Shown here: positions 14,410-27,480 of the stretch, one piece after another
Layout: the number at the start of each line of letters is the position of its first letter
How positions within the stretch are numbered: position 1 is the first letter of the stretch
NCBI GenBank assembly: GCA_013398955.1
Contig: VWPU01009501.1
Coordinates: 457,501-521,500, forward strand
Direction: 5' to 3'
Origin: Callaeas wilsoni
Taxonomy: Eukaryota; Chordata; Aves; Passeriformes; Callaeidae
DNA length: 64,000 nucleotides
Position numbers and translations under genes: made by a program
The notes under the pieces: generated by a model
What the model was told of the DNA's origin: nothing
Database searches by the model: none
What the model saw: only the letters and a program-made list of their open reading frames with translations

Positions 14410-14981
14410 TATATTAGTACGCCGGCACGCTGGCCGGGCTGAGACGGCTACAGCTTGTCCAGGCGTGTTCAACACAGAGGGAGAACGCCCTGTGGCACCT
14501 CGGTGCCTCGCTAGCCAGCTTCCCAGCCCGCGCGGTGGAAGGCACGTAGCCTAGCGCGCCTGGGGCTTATAAATAGCCCATGCATGACCAGAAACGAATG
14601 AGCAGAGGTGGCTCCTTCGGCCAGCGTTCCAAGGGTTTATGGTAGAAGGTCCCTCGAAGGGGACTGGAAACGAAGAGCAGAAGATAGTGGCCTGAGTGGG
14701 CTTAAAAAGGATACAGGGAAGGGGGCAGGGATGACATAGCAGGGACCTATAGGAAGAGGGGAAAGGCGGGACAGGTCTGGTTACCTTTCCTTAGGAGATA
14801 CAAGGGGTGTCTGCCAACTGTCAGTCAGACAGACCGAGCCCACCTCAGATCACAGGAATTCGATGGGAGCAGCCATCCTCACAGAGGGGGGTTTTACTCT
14901 TTGGAACCAGCCCACCAAACCTCTTTTTCTGGGCTCTGTGGCCCCCTGGTTATTCTTGTGTTTGGTTCATTCACCATAACA
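14410..14981 (+). mobile_element. Probable solo LTR inserted in the CR1
   Basis: This 572 bp block interrupts the CR1 endonuclease sequence exactly. The CR1 sequence CACTGCCTCCC stops at 14409 and resumes at 14982 with CCTCCCCTTCCTTGCC. The 6 bp direct repeat CCTCCC (14404-14409 and 14982-14987) is a target site duplication. The right end is AACA, as in many LTRs, and a TATA box (TATAAATA, 14568-14575) indicates + strand promoter orientation. The left end is TATA where TG would be expected, probably a mutated TG. I see no AATAAA inside. A 6 bp duplication is typical of class II (beta- and alpharetrovirus-like) elements. No internal viral genes are present. Confidence 0.65.
14568..14575 (+). 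promoter_or_regulatory. TATA box of the LTR-like insertion
   Basis: TATAAATA lies in GGGGCTTATAAATAGCCC, preceded by a CpG-rich segment. It fits a U3 promoter about 160 bases from the left LTR end. Present activity is unknown. Confidence 0.5.
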
Positions 14982-15511
14982 CCTCCCCTTCCTTGCCTAT
15001 CCCTTCTGAGGAATTTATAGCCATCCGTTGCAGCATTCCAGTTGTGTGACTCATCTCACAATGTTTCCATGATGACAACTATGTCTTAATTTTCCTGCTG
15101 CACAATCACTTCCAGTTTCTCGTGTTTGTTGCCCATGCTGTGTGAACTGTTGTAAATGCACTTCAGTTGGTTATTGAGCCCTCTGCCTTCTTCAGGGGAA
15201 GAAGCTCTAATTTCTGCATGACTGTTCTCAAGCTCTTCTATGGTTTCTAGCACATCAATATGCCTTTCATCCTTGTAGTCTCATGGATCTCCATTCCCTA
15301 CATCTACCAAGAAACCAGACTTGAAAGACCTCACTAGTGCACCATCCCTCAAACACTGGCATGCCGACCCCAGGCTTATCTCCAGTGATCCAGATTTTAC
15401 CCCCTTCCCCTTTAAAATTTAGGTTAAATCTCTCTCAATGACCACTGCTAGCTCTGGTGTCCTTCCCCCTTTGAGACAGGTGTACCCTTTCTGTCGCCAG
15501 CAGGCTTGGTG

Positions 15512-15769
15512 TCACCTGATCAAAACACCCAAAATTCTGCCAATAAGAATAAATTGCAGGTAGGATATTATTCTTCTGGCTCTATCCATTTCTTTCTTTG
15601 TCATTTCCTGCAGCTGTGGTCCTGATGCCTTATGTAGTTGTCCCAAAGACCTGAAGGGTCTCTTGATTGTCCTCAGCATTCTTCTTGCCACTTCATCATT
15701 GCCCATTTGAAAAATCCATAATGGCTGATAACCTGAAGGCCATTCCAGGGTAGGAAGTTTTCCTTTCAC
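15512..15769 (-). pseudogene. CR1 ORF1 C-terminal esterase-like segment (dead)
   Basis: The translation includes KLPTLEWPSGYQPLWIFQMG and NDEVARRMLRTIKRPFRSLG, which correspond to the SGNH-hydrolase-like C-terminal part of CR1 ORF1. In active CR1 elements ORF1 encodes a nucleic-acid-binding protein with an esterase domain. Here the frame is interrupted and only part can be read. The rest of ORF1 lies further right, to about 16797, in several frames. Confidence 0.75.
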
Positions 15770-18700
15770 ATTTTTAACCCATGCACCAGGGAGGCATAAA
15801 CTTTTCTAAGAAGTAGGTCCAGACTGCATATCAATTCTTCTGTTCTTCTTGGGGGAGAGCCTCCTACGACAGTGACCCATCATTTTTTCTTTATGGAAGC
15901 AGTTTTGACACAGGTCATAGGGTAACATAACCTCTGGGACACCTCCACGCTACATGAACCGTCGTCCTCGTCATTGTTCAGTTCCACTTGCAGAGCCTCC
16001 TACCTATTATGGGCCCCTGGGGAGGTGGAGCAGCCTCAGAGGAGATGCACCTGCTGCATCAGGCAGCAATTGTCACCACTGCCCCCAACCCCTTAACTCG
16101 TGTTCAGCCATGCAGAGAAGGGACAGGGAATGGTCCACATCATGCAAACTGTCAGTCTGTCAGGCCCTTCCCAGGAAAGGCAAGGGGCAATTCCAGCAGT
16201 CTGTCTTTCACACCCCCGACACTCCTCAGCCTACTGACCTCCTCTGGCATTGAGGAGAGGAGCTCCTTCATGTGGGTGCACCCCCTCAGGCCTGCTCACT
16301 CTTGCCACCCATACCGGCAGCAGAGCTGGGCACAGCTCGAGCTGGCACCAGGGTGGCAGCGTGTCCCCACCGGAGCTCTCAGGGTGGCTTTCTGCCTGGG
16401 GGACACTGCTGCTCCCTGGTGGAACTGCCTGGATTTCAGCGCCCCTCATGCACCCCTTCTGCGCCAGCTGCTGCCTAAACCGCCGCGCCATATCCTGCTG
16501 GCTGCCCTGACCTGTCTGTCCACCCTGCTGGCAATGCTCCTGGTCACCAGCACTCCCCAGGGGCTTCTTTTATATGTGTGGGGCCTGGCCACCATTGCTC
16601 TTGGCCCTGCTAGGTCCTGACAGCTGATGAGAGCTGTGGGCTCCTGGCATCTCTCTGGGTTTCACGTGAAGTTCTCCCAATTCGGGAACCCTCTGTGCAC
16701 CACACTGGAGTGCTCTGCTGCAGAATGAGCTGGCACCAGAGCCACTCACCTCAGCGACCAGGGCCATGTACTCAGGCCGTAGATCATCGCCATTCAAGAA
16801 AGAACATTTGCTTAAATCACTCTTGTCAGAAATAATGGGATTAAGTTCCTAGGAATCGGCTGAGGGCCAAGGAGATCTGACTTCAGAAGGTAGGGTGTTA
16901 ATCATCTGATTTCCAAAATTTCTCCTCAGATTCCTAAATAAAAACTGTTTTCAAGAAATTGGGTTTTTTTTCAATCTAATGTCAGATATTGAAATGTTGT
17001 TCCCAATTATGCTTTTTCACACTCCACCTCCACATTTCTAATAAATATTTCTGAGTTAATCTTTTGGGGAATCTCTGTTCTTAATGCTAAATAATAATGT
17101 TGCATGTAAAGTAAGAAAATTCCAGAGTCTACAATATAGATTTTTTTTTTTTTACCAAATTACTAATTATGTTACTAAAGTTATCCAGACTATATCCAGA
17201 TTTAAGAAATACAGGAAAATAATTTTTCATCTTGTCAAAAATATAAATTGCCCCAGCTGTATTCCCTTAATTCACTTAAGATATTTTCCATCCTATCTTT
17301 CTGCTGTTCTAAATGACACAGGACACATCATGTTTTCAGTTCTTGGTTATAAATTTTATTCCTACATATTTCACTCACTTTCCTCCTCATGCTTTATGGA
17401 AGTAGTCTTTGCATATTCCCATTTCTGCAACTACTTTTGGTATCTTCTTCATGGCCATGCTGATGGGGTCACTAACAACATTGCTTTGGAGTGTGCCAAC
17501 ACACAGATCCTGTATGTAAGGGGCGGCAAACAGCCTGATAAGCGATCAGAGTGTCTGCATTTGTCACTGTTTCTACAAGGTACTGCTTTGTGAGATCAGA
17601 ATAGTTATAGCCTTATTTTGCATATATGTAGAACTAATACACTACTTTGATTTTCTATGCTCAGATATACTCAAGCTGTTCAGTTAGTTCAAATTTATTC
17701 CAGAGCACTTGAAAATAGATTTTAGTTTGTAATTTTATCTTTCCAGTGATGATCTAATCCACAAATGAAGCTATAAGTAATTGCATTTAAAGAATTTTCA
17801 TATTATATAAATTCTATAATAAAAGCCAATGACTGTAAAATGTATGCATTAAAATAGATAGAATACTTGTAACTTATTAATAATCAGGTAATTTGTTTAT
17901 TACCTAGTCTACCTTGAAATTTTGGAATTAAAAGACAGTGAATTTTAAAAGAAGAAAAATTACACTATCTAATTTCTTTTTATACAAGAATTGTAAATCT
18001 CAAGACTAACTAGCCTGTGTTTTTTGTAGAACCTGTTAAGCAATGGTCAGTTAATATTTTAATAAATATTAATAAATTATCATCACCAGTAATTACAGTG
18101 ATCATAACAATTTTGTATAGGTCATACATATTACTCATATGTAATGCACTAATTTTCATTTTTTATGTATAATTGCAATCCAAAGAGATAGGTACTGCTT
18201 TTAGTGTTGAAGGATGTGCTCAAAAAATAAAGAGCTTTTCTGGTATGCCATGATCTGAAGCTACATGTAAAAACCTCAAGATTTGTTAATCTTTAAAGCT
18301 GTGCACAGAACACTGATATTTTATCTACTGTCCTGCATCCTCAGGAAAAAAAAATCGTACATGTTTCTGAAGTGTGTTGCTTTTAGTCTGACCACCATGA
18401 GCTTCATCTATGCTTGTAAAAGCTGATGTAATAGCTGTTTGTATTTCATACAACCATCTCCCAAGTGAACCATAGGGGTTAATCTGAAGATTAGTAGCTC
18501 AAATCCCAGCATTTTCCATATAGTTTTCAATTTTAAATTGTATGCTGTTATTGACAGTCTCCTTTCTTTTCACTTCTTATTAATTTTGATATTTGGAAGG
18601 ACTGCAGCAGTATCTGAATGACAGCAAAGGTATGTGCGTAGAAATTACGTAAGTGATTCTTGCTGAGTTTATATACATATTTATATAAACGTATTTTCGC

Positions 18701-19966
18701 AAAAGCTTACTATAAGCATGGTTAGCATATGTGATCCTTTATATTTTTACTATACGTTCAGAATCTCACAAAGTCATCTACCCTTTGAACTTTGTAGTAT
18801 ATTGAGCATCTGTTTAACTTAACAGGTTTTACCAATGAATTTAGGTAATTATTTTAAAATGGTGTTTGCACTTGGAAGTTCAGGGGAAAATGAAAGCTAA
18901 TGTGTAATTCACAAATGTACTTCACAGAACGGCAAGAAATAAATGCATCTTTGCAGTCCTGGCTCCATGTGAAATTTTCAGCCCATCGCTTGGCCAGAGA
19001 AAGACAGCCTAAGTGTGTCTCTGATGCTTCTGCTAATCTGAAGTTTTCTTACGGGATTAAAGTTGTTCTTGCAATATAAACAGGATCTTCCTGAGGGCTG
19101 TATTGGATCATTTTGAAATGAAAACAATAATACACTTAAATATTTTTACTGGAGTACATTAAAAAAGTCTAGCCTTTTATCTGAATTTCAAAGATCACCA
19201 GTTTATATTAGCATTTTCAAAATAGCATGTGGTTTTATCCCTGTATCTACTGCTATCTTGTCCTTCTCTTTTCCTAATGGCTCTCTAACTTACCAGAAAA
19301 GATACAGCAGTATCCAATGGCTGGACAGCAAAAAGGGCTCAAACTGGAAATAAATGCACTTTTTAGACACTGAGATTAATTAGTCCTTGGAACAGTTTAA
19401 TTGTGATATATTGTCTGTTGCTTTGTTTCTTTTAATGGAGTCCACATACTTTCAGAAAAGAAAAATGTGACCGCAACTTGTGAAGCACAAGCCGTTTCCA
19501 GAATTACTGGGCAAATGCTGAGATATGCAATAGGCAGGATGCCAGACTTGGTAACCAAAACACTTCCTTCAGATGTCAAAACCAATGCAAATGCCCTTCT
19601 ATTATTTTGTTACTCTCTTCTCACTTCTCCTGTTATTTGCCCTGATGTTTTAAGTATTTCTTGCCATGCTTTAGATCTCAGGCGAAAAGGAATCACTTAC
19701 TGACATATTAAAAACACAGTGGGATTCTCATGGGAGATGATAAAGCATGATTGCACTGTAGGCAGAGATAGCATAAAACTCTTCCTTGCATCCTCACCTG
19801 ATTCCCAGCATTTGAACCTTATGCTCCAATGGCATCTGAGATTCCTAAGAGAAGGGAGTAGTTTGCCAGGTTATCAAAGATGCTTGCTTCAGACATTCTC
19901 TGAGCTGTTTATCTGCTAAAGGGGATTGATGAATTTCTGCATTCTGGTTTGCTGTTTTTGTTTCAG

Positions 19967-19995
19967 TTTTATTTTATTTTATTTATTTTATTTTT
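19967..19995. repeat. TTTTA pentanucleotide microsatellite
   Basis: About six imperfect TTTTA units form a short low-complexity tract. Confidence 0.85.
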
Positions 19996-20915
19996 CCCCA
20001 CATAGACGTTAAGATCAGATTCTGGTCTAAGCTAATAGGACCTTTCTTTGAGCCAGCAAAGGCCAAGATATGATTTATGACCTCAGTGGTGGAGTAGCCA
20101 GTCTCAAGAACGTAGTGCCAGTGTGTAGTGCTGCTGAGGAGAAAGGGAGGAGGAAGCCTTCCCCCGAGAGTTGTGAGGGAAAAGGCAGGAGTTGTGAACT
20201 ACAACAACTGCGTTTATCTATTATCAATTATTATTACAGCCAAATGGCATTTTCTCAGGTATTTCCAACTAAAAGGAAATCCAGAAACACTAAGTTTTAG
20301 GTTTTCATTCTTGACATAAGTCTACAGCACAGTCACTGAAGCTGGTGTAGATGTAGGGATAGAAAGGTGAAACCCTGCTCTGTTCCAGTTCCGGCTGCTC
20401 AGCCTGCCAGGGCTCCCACTAATACACAGATGCCACTTTCTCCATTACAGTAGTCAAAAAAAACCCCTGACAAAAAAATTGGAAGGAACATGGGGGTTTT
20501 TGCCTCAGTTACGGTGGTTTACTGCAATGCAGGCACATCTTCTGCATAATACATCAGAGTTGTAGCATAGGAGTGTTAGCACAAATGAAAAGTCCCATTT
20601 TTACAAGATATGTAATTTGGCTCACATCCAAATAATCACCCGAATAATAAGAGAAGAGCTAAGTGGGGAAAAAAAAAGCATCCCACAGGCCTTCTAAAAA
20701 ATGCACACTTACCATTACTATGCTATGTACTGTGAGCAGAGGGGTCTGTCACAACCAGACTTACAAGAAAGCAAAGGTTATTCTACAGATAAGCAGTTAG
20801 TACAATGAAGAGGAAAAAGAAAAATCAATATTTATGCTTCCATCACTGTATTTTATATAGAGATAGCAAATTCAGCACACTGGATGGAACTAAGAAGTTA
20901 ATTCTGGGTTTTTAG

Positions 20916-20937
20916 TATTATTATTATTATTATTATT
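20916..20937. repeat. ATT trinucleotide microsatellite
   Basis: Seven ATT-type units in a row. Confidence 0.85.
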
Positions 20938-23900
20938 CTGTAAGAATTACTGCAGTGGATCAGACAAAAGATCCACATCTTATCCCGAGAAAATGCTTCA
21001 TCCATCTTCTTAACACCCACATCCCTGAAATTCATATTTTTTTTTTTTAAAAAGAGATAAGTCAGTGGATAAGGGGGATTGATGCCTTATCTGACAAAAT
21101 GACCAAAGCTTGAACACATGCAGTCTAATTGCTCCTTGCTAACTCTGCAAGCCTGACTATAGCCTCCCTCCCCCCTTCCTACACATCTACCTACGTTTAA
21201 GCACAAAATGGCAGCGTCTCATGAAAGTCTTTCCTCTTGGGTAATGTGGAGATATGAAGACAATCTTTGCCATATTAATTTCCCCCTTCCCTGAATCAGT
21301 AAAAGTACAATAGGGAAAACACCAGTTAAGTTATTTTAAGAAGAATCAACTTTCATGTTGTAAACCCTGGATTAAAGAAATCAATAAAAGAAAGAATTTA
21401 ATATACTGTATTTCATGGATTTGGGTAAGGAAACAGGGAAACCAGAAACAGGTTATCACTGAGATTGTTAGGAATAAAATAAGGTACCTTGTAATTGAAG
21501 TATTCTTGCCATATTCTTAAGCCTTTATTCCAAAAAGTATCCTCATGCAAATAGAATAAATCACATTGCAAGCCTTTTAGAAATGCCATTTTCAGACTCT
21601 ACCTTCTGATGATTACTGTTCTCTTTTTTCTGTAAAGTTCTATAGAGAATATATTTTAATTAGCTTCCACTTGATACCACTTCATACACACTGCCCAGAT
21701 TTGACCCAGTGTCTGATCATATAGAATGCATTACAAAAGAACTGGTCATTTGAGTGCTTTAATATAGCTTTGCATTAATGTGAGACATCATTTAGACAAG
21801 GCATTAAAAGTGTTATTTTAATGACTGAAGTGTGTAGGGTGGGAAGAAGCTTAATCTTTATAGGAAGAACAATTTCAATTAGCTCTAAAATATTAATTTG
21901 TTGGTATAACTATATACTCTAATGTATTTGGCTACAAAAAAATCTAATGAATAATACATTGCTAGATCCCAGTCTAATTCCTGTGTTGTAACTAATACTG
22001 TCAGTTGAAACAAGGACAATAGTCTTTTAACGTTCATCATTTTGGTTGGGGTGCATTTAATCTGATTGCTTATAACAACAAATTCTGTTCAGCATAATTT
22101 GACAAGGTAGCATAAATAAGGAAAACAGCATGTGGCTGTTGGGTTATTGAATAGTTCATAAATATAAAGACAACATTTGTTTCCAAAAAGTGCATGTCTT
22201 TTTTGTTTATCTGGTGAATTTAAAACACATTACGATTGACAGGAATACAGTATCCACCTGCGGAAAGCATGAAGACTTTATCATAAAATACCTGGGATCT
22301 GTTAATCCCTAATGCTATGTTTGAGAAGCGAATATATCGTCCTTATGACTCCTGCTAGTCCATAATTTAATTTCTTAGCCTTATATATTCCATTTCTTAT
22401 GACTAGCAGCACTTCTCTCAACTTGAGAACTTATAAGAGAACTTCTCATAAAATCAGTGAGAATATCATAGTTAAAATCATGAAATGCTGAGAACACTTT
22501 GTGTGCCATAAGCATATCTGACGTCTTGGGAAGTCGATACAGCTTTAGAATTTTACCATTTTTCTTAGAAATCATTTCTAATTATTCTGGAAGGATGTAG
22601 AATTGCATTGCAGCTTGTTAGCTGCGCAATCCCTGGATAGAGCTTTCTCGCAAGACAGTCAATTCATAACGTCACCTATGACAATGTTGATGATTTTACT
22701 GGCAAAAAAGCTTAGTTTTATGAAGTTCAAAGCAATTTTATTTCACTTTGGTGTCAGAATTGGTCACAGATGGTTTTAGGGAAGAGTATTGTGATCTTGG
22801 TACTGCAGGATTTTTTTACTCTTCATCCCCTGAAAGAAGTGAAATATTCAGTTTCTGTAAGTGGTGTGGCTGTACTGAAGTTTCCGAGGTGACCCTCTTG
22901 AATTACCCTATGCTCCCATATCACTCTAACAGAACACCCGTGCAAAACATGGTGCAAACCTTCTCAGTGTTTTAAAGCATCAGTGCTGCTGCTTATTTAA
23001 GTAGTCACACTGAGAAAAGAGTTCCTTGCTTTTGCTCACAAAAGAATGGAGGCATCTGGTGTCCAGACCTGGTTACAGGTATTTCATTTATAGAAGGAAA
23101 TGTGATTTCAGACGTACTTTGGTGCCAAGAATTTCCTGTTGTCAGTTCTCCAGGTCAGCATGCCAGACCAGTCCTCAGATGCACTATTTTTTTTCTGACT
23201 GATTGAGAAATGAGTTGTTATGTACCTTTCTTAGGTCCCCAAGTCACTTGCTAGAGTCAACCATCTAAACTGGAGACATCTAAGGCTCTCCAGACACCAT
23301 GTTTGAGTGTTTGAGGTGTTTGTTTAGTCTATTTTACACCATCATTTTACAGCAAAATTAAAACTTACGTTTAATAAAAAAATGTGAATCAATGTAATAA
23401 TTTATTTCATTAATAATAATTTCAATTTCTTAGTTTACATAATCTGGGATAAAAATGCTTCATTTCTTGGTTTTGGGAGCCCATGGTTTTTCCTTTTTCT
23501 ACCAAAAATGACAGAAAGTTAAAGAAAAAAAATGAACTTGAGGATCTTCTAAAAGAAGAGAAACCTATTTGCAGTTTCAGGAACTAGGTAAAAGAATGCT
23601 TTTGTAATAGATTTCATGCAGCAGTTGGCATTGGCAGTACTGCAAAAAGAGATGTATTCTGTCGTGCTCTGTTTGATCAAGTGCTAAACCCGTGTGATCA
23701 ATAGAGAGACAGATGTCGGGTGCAGATGGCGATGCCGTGATACCTGGGGCAGAGTGGGCCTGCCAGAATGACAGAATGGGAACAAGGAAGAGCAGCAATG
23801 CAACAGAATGTGACAAATGAAATTAGGGTTTATACTAGTCGATAATTTACAGCTAATAGAAAGTGACAGAATTTTTCAGCATACAGCACATTTACTCTCA

Positions 23901-24467
23901 CAATACTATAGTCAATGCATTTTTCATGCAAAACAATGGGAGCTGCTATGAAGACTTGGCTCTAGCTATATGTATTTTGTTACATTGCAACTGGTACAAT
24001 TGATATTTAAACAAAGCTAGTAACATCAAACCAAGTAAGCACCAAGTGTATGAAACAAGATTGTATTTTCAAGTTTGAAATGAGTCCATCTGATACTCGG
24101 ACTGTGTAGCAGACCTCTAACAAGAAAATGAAGACATTATTACCTGTTTATATGAATATAAAGTAGAAATCCACTACATGTAAATAAACATTGAATGGCC
24201 CTTGTTATTTGGAAACTGAGTTTTATCATCTATTTCATTCTTTTTATTAATTATAATGATGGAGCAAGCACAATGAGCTTTCTGCTCCCCCCCTCTCCAA
24301 ATTCCAACCCAAAATCCATAGTTAATGCACTTGGCAGCTTATTGTGTTCTATTTTATGCTGATACAATTCAGAGTAGAATGATTGGTAGCTTAGGGTTAT
24401 ACCCTTTCTGTTAAAGGCTATTATCACTTTTATTTCCTTTTCTGGCTTTCCTGAGTTTTGTGAGCTG

Positions 24468-24552
24468 TGTATGCATGTGTGTATACATGTGTATATATAA
24501 ATGAAAAATCTGTGAACACACATCTATAAATTTAAATGCATATATATATAAT
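24468..24552. repeat. TG/TA-rich low-complexity tract
   Basis: Degenerate alternating purine-pyrimidine sequence with ATGTGTGTATACATGTG and two TATATATA runs. Confidence 0.6.
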
Positions 24553-26909
24553 TCTAATATATTCAAAATTAATCACACACTCTTCCATTGCACTTTCCAA
24601 GTTTACCCTGTTGCCAACTCTAATAAAAACAGGGATCCCATCCTATAAAAAATGAAGGCTATCAAAGTTGTATTTATGACTGAAAATGTAATGTAGTGGT
24701 CAAATCTTTTATTGTGCAATTTAACATTTTCTATTTTCTGGGTAAAATTAATGGATATTTTATACATTACAATTTTTTTACAATAAAAGAGCAGTTATGG
24801 TCTATTCTGCAGGCTTGATTTTCATCAGTTCTGAGTAATGGGTCTTCCGTTAGCAGCCTGTAATATGGCATTCAGCAAGACAAACCCTGAATCAGAACCG
24901 AAAAATAAAAATCCATCTTGCTCTTCTTTTCCTGCTACCTCCTGCTGCTCAGCTTGATATATTTTTCACACTTAAAGGTAAATATCTCTTAAGGCTGATG
25001 TCACTTGATTTTTATGGTAAAATCTGAACTTAGTTTGGACACAGTAAACACAGAAAATCACCATTATGAACACCAATGCCTTTCCTTCAGACCTCTGACA
25101 ATCTACCCAGCTATCTTTCACACTCATTTCTATGGTGTGTTAGTTCCAGTGGACAGTCATTTTGACTCCATGTCATGATATTCACACAAAGGTGAGAGAA
25201 GACTTTTTCATGTAATTTTTCTTTCTGAAGCTGTGCAAATGTCAGTCTTTGTTATGGTTACATAGACCACAATTAGAGTTTCATCACTAATTCCTTGGAT
25301 AATGGTAATTTAACAAAGAAAACTTTATAGGCTGTTGATATGTATGTTTTTTAATAAAACAGTGCATTTTACCATTTTTTATGTGCTTTTTGACAACATG
25401 AATTTGTTGCTTTTCCCATGCCTACAGACAGCATGAATCTTTTCTTTCTCCCTAGGAATTTGATTATTTGCAAAAGGTTTGGAGACCAATAAATACTGTC
25501 TTTCCTTGCAAATTCAGGGTCTCAGATAGATTCCTTAGTCAGAAAAGGAGCTCCTATTCCTCATCCTATTTTCCTTACACTAAATATGGTACATACAGTT
25601 GGAATTTTACAGGTATGACAAGGAAGGGTAAATATGTTCACGCTATATTCAACATTTGTATATTTGCCACAGGTGAGAGATATTGAAAATGTCTCATACA
25701 ATTTTTATACTTTGATTGATTGTTTCTATGAAACAAGTTTTAGGGAGCATGCCAGAAACGTGCTCTTGTTACCAACCCAGAGTATGGGTGAAAACCGGGC
25801 TGAAAGACTTATGTTCAAAATGTCTAATACAAACACCTGTACTTGCTTCAGGTTTATCTAATACACTAAGCCTGCATTTAGTAATAAGCTATTAACCTTG
25901 AAACTCAAACATCCTCCCAAGGATAGTGTCATGCACAAAAGAGAACATAATTTTTTTGGTAATATATTCTTCCCTTCTCCAAAGTTGTAGCCAAGCAAAA
26001 CAGAAGAGACAGCAGGTCTTCTCCTCTGAGCACTGGCACGGTGGTATCATCTTGGAAAGCCAAGCTGGGAGAAGAACAATCATCTGTGATACTGAGAGTG
26101 GCATGTTTCAGGTGCCATTAATCCAAACGCGTGTGCCCCAGCTGCTACGCTGGCTGAAAGGGGCTCACCTGTTGAAAGAGATCCTCTATCCAGTAACTTA
26201 GGGAGCTGAAAAAGAACGAGCAGATGTATCAGCAGGAGCTGGCACCAGATTAAGAAACAAATTAGGACCAGAGGTTTCTTACGACTCTCTTGGCTACAGG
26301 TTCAGGCCTGTAGAAAGGATAATGCTTTATGCAACCAAAAGCATTCTCGGAGACTTATTTTGATTCACACAGAAATTCTGCTAGTAGACTAGTAGGTTGT
26401 TCAAATGGAAATTGTGTGGAGAATTTCTTGTAGAAAACTTTAGTGAGCAAAACAGTATTAAATGTTTATTCTCCAGTCTTCTATGACCACCTAGAAATTA
26501 GCTGAGCATTTTCAAGTAGCTTCTGAAGTACTGAAAATGTGCATTGGCTATATGGTTAATTGAGAAGTTCTAAGTATGTCTGACACTACATATATCATAA
26601 CTGTCTAATATTATAAATTACCTGTATGCTTACATTGTGGAGCATTTTACCATTAGTATGATTATATGGCTTAATGCATAGTTACGTTATCCCAGGTGTG
26701 ACATGCTATGTCCCTTTGTACACTGTGAAAGCTGCAAGTACCAAACAGCTCTATTTCACTGACACTACACAGCTTTATCTGAGCCCCAAAGGCAACCATT
26801 CAATTGTATGAGACTAGATTTCTAATTTAAACACATCTAAAGATCTTTTGCTACAGATCACAAAAGCCTATACAGTTTTTAGAACAAGACAGAGCTGTCA
26901 GTTTGCCAT

Positions 26910-27480
26910 ATATGAAAGCTCAGTGCACCCAGATATTGAGTACTGTGTGCAGCTCTGATCACAGCTGAGCAAGGGCAGCTGGAGTGATCAAGGGAGCAGC
27001 TATCTTATGACAATAGACAAAAAAATCTGAGACTTCTCCATCTGGTGAAGAGAAAGCTGAGGGGGAAATTTGATACAGGCTTACAAAATCTTGAAGCTGG
27101 TGGATAAAGTGAATGAAGAACTGTTATTCCTCAAATCCTGCAGTGCTACAGGAAACAGGGAGAAGAACAATTTAAAACAGATTATCACAGCAGCAAGTTA
27201 ACTCTGTGAACTTGATGCCACAGGAGCCTGTGAAAGCAGACAGTATCAGCAGGTTCAGAGAGAGATTGGACAAATTCATGGACTACAGATCTGTAAATGG
27301 TACTAAGAGGATGTATCCGCTAACATTCCTAATCCATGTGCATGCTTGGGAAATCTTAGGGGAATGAACTGCAGAAGGAGGCCAAGTTCTCATATTTTTA
27401 CTAAATAACATTGCCTGTTGCCACTCTAGAGAAAGAGTCTGAGCTAGACAGACTCCCGCACTGTTCCACCAGGGTACTTT
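26910..27480 (+). mobile_element. Ancient CR1/L3-like LINE 3' relic
   Basis: The sequence near 26932 translates as DIEYCVQL, matching the PHLEYCVQFW-type block of CR1 ORF2. Further on, at about 27260-27290, GAGAGATTGGACAAATTCATGGA matches the 3' UTR-proximal block of old amniote CR1 elements, in which a frame reading LDKFMD is common. The tail CTGAGCTAGACAGACTCC resembles CTGGGCTAGATGGACC near the 3' end of CR1-L type elements. The copy is much more diverged than the other CR1s here, so it is older. Confidence 0.65.

Larger units (their letters stand above)
13368..16800 (-). mobile_element. Near full-length-derived CR1 LINE, inverted, missing RT core and split by an LTR-like insertion
   Basis: Read on the - strand from 16800 down, the element shows ORF1 (start-like MNGDDLRPEYMALVAEVSGS near 16797), the SGNH-esterase-like end of ORF1 (15512-15769), the ORF2 endonuclease region (about 15200-14165, interrupted at 14410-14981), then the C-terminal end of ORF2 and the 3' UTR (14164-13368). 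The 3' end carries the repeated ATTCTATGATTCTAAT-like terminus. Several stops and frameshifts make it non-functional. Most CR1 copies are short 3' pieces, so a copy that keeps ORF1 is uncommon. Confidence 0.9.

Noticed and set aside
15954..16620. Long + strand open frame of 210 codons
   Set aside because: It is the antisense of CR1 ORF1. The - strand carries the recognisable element sequence.
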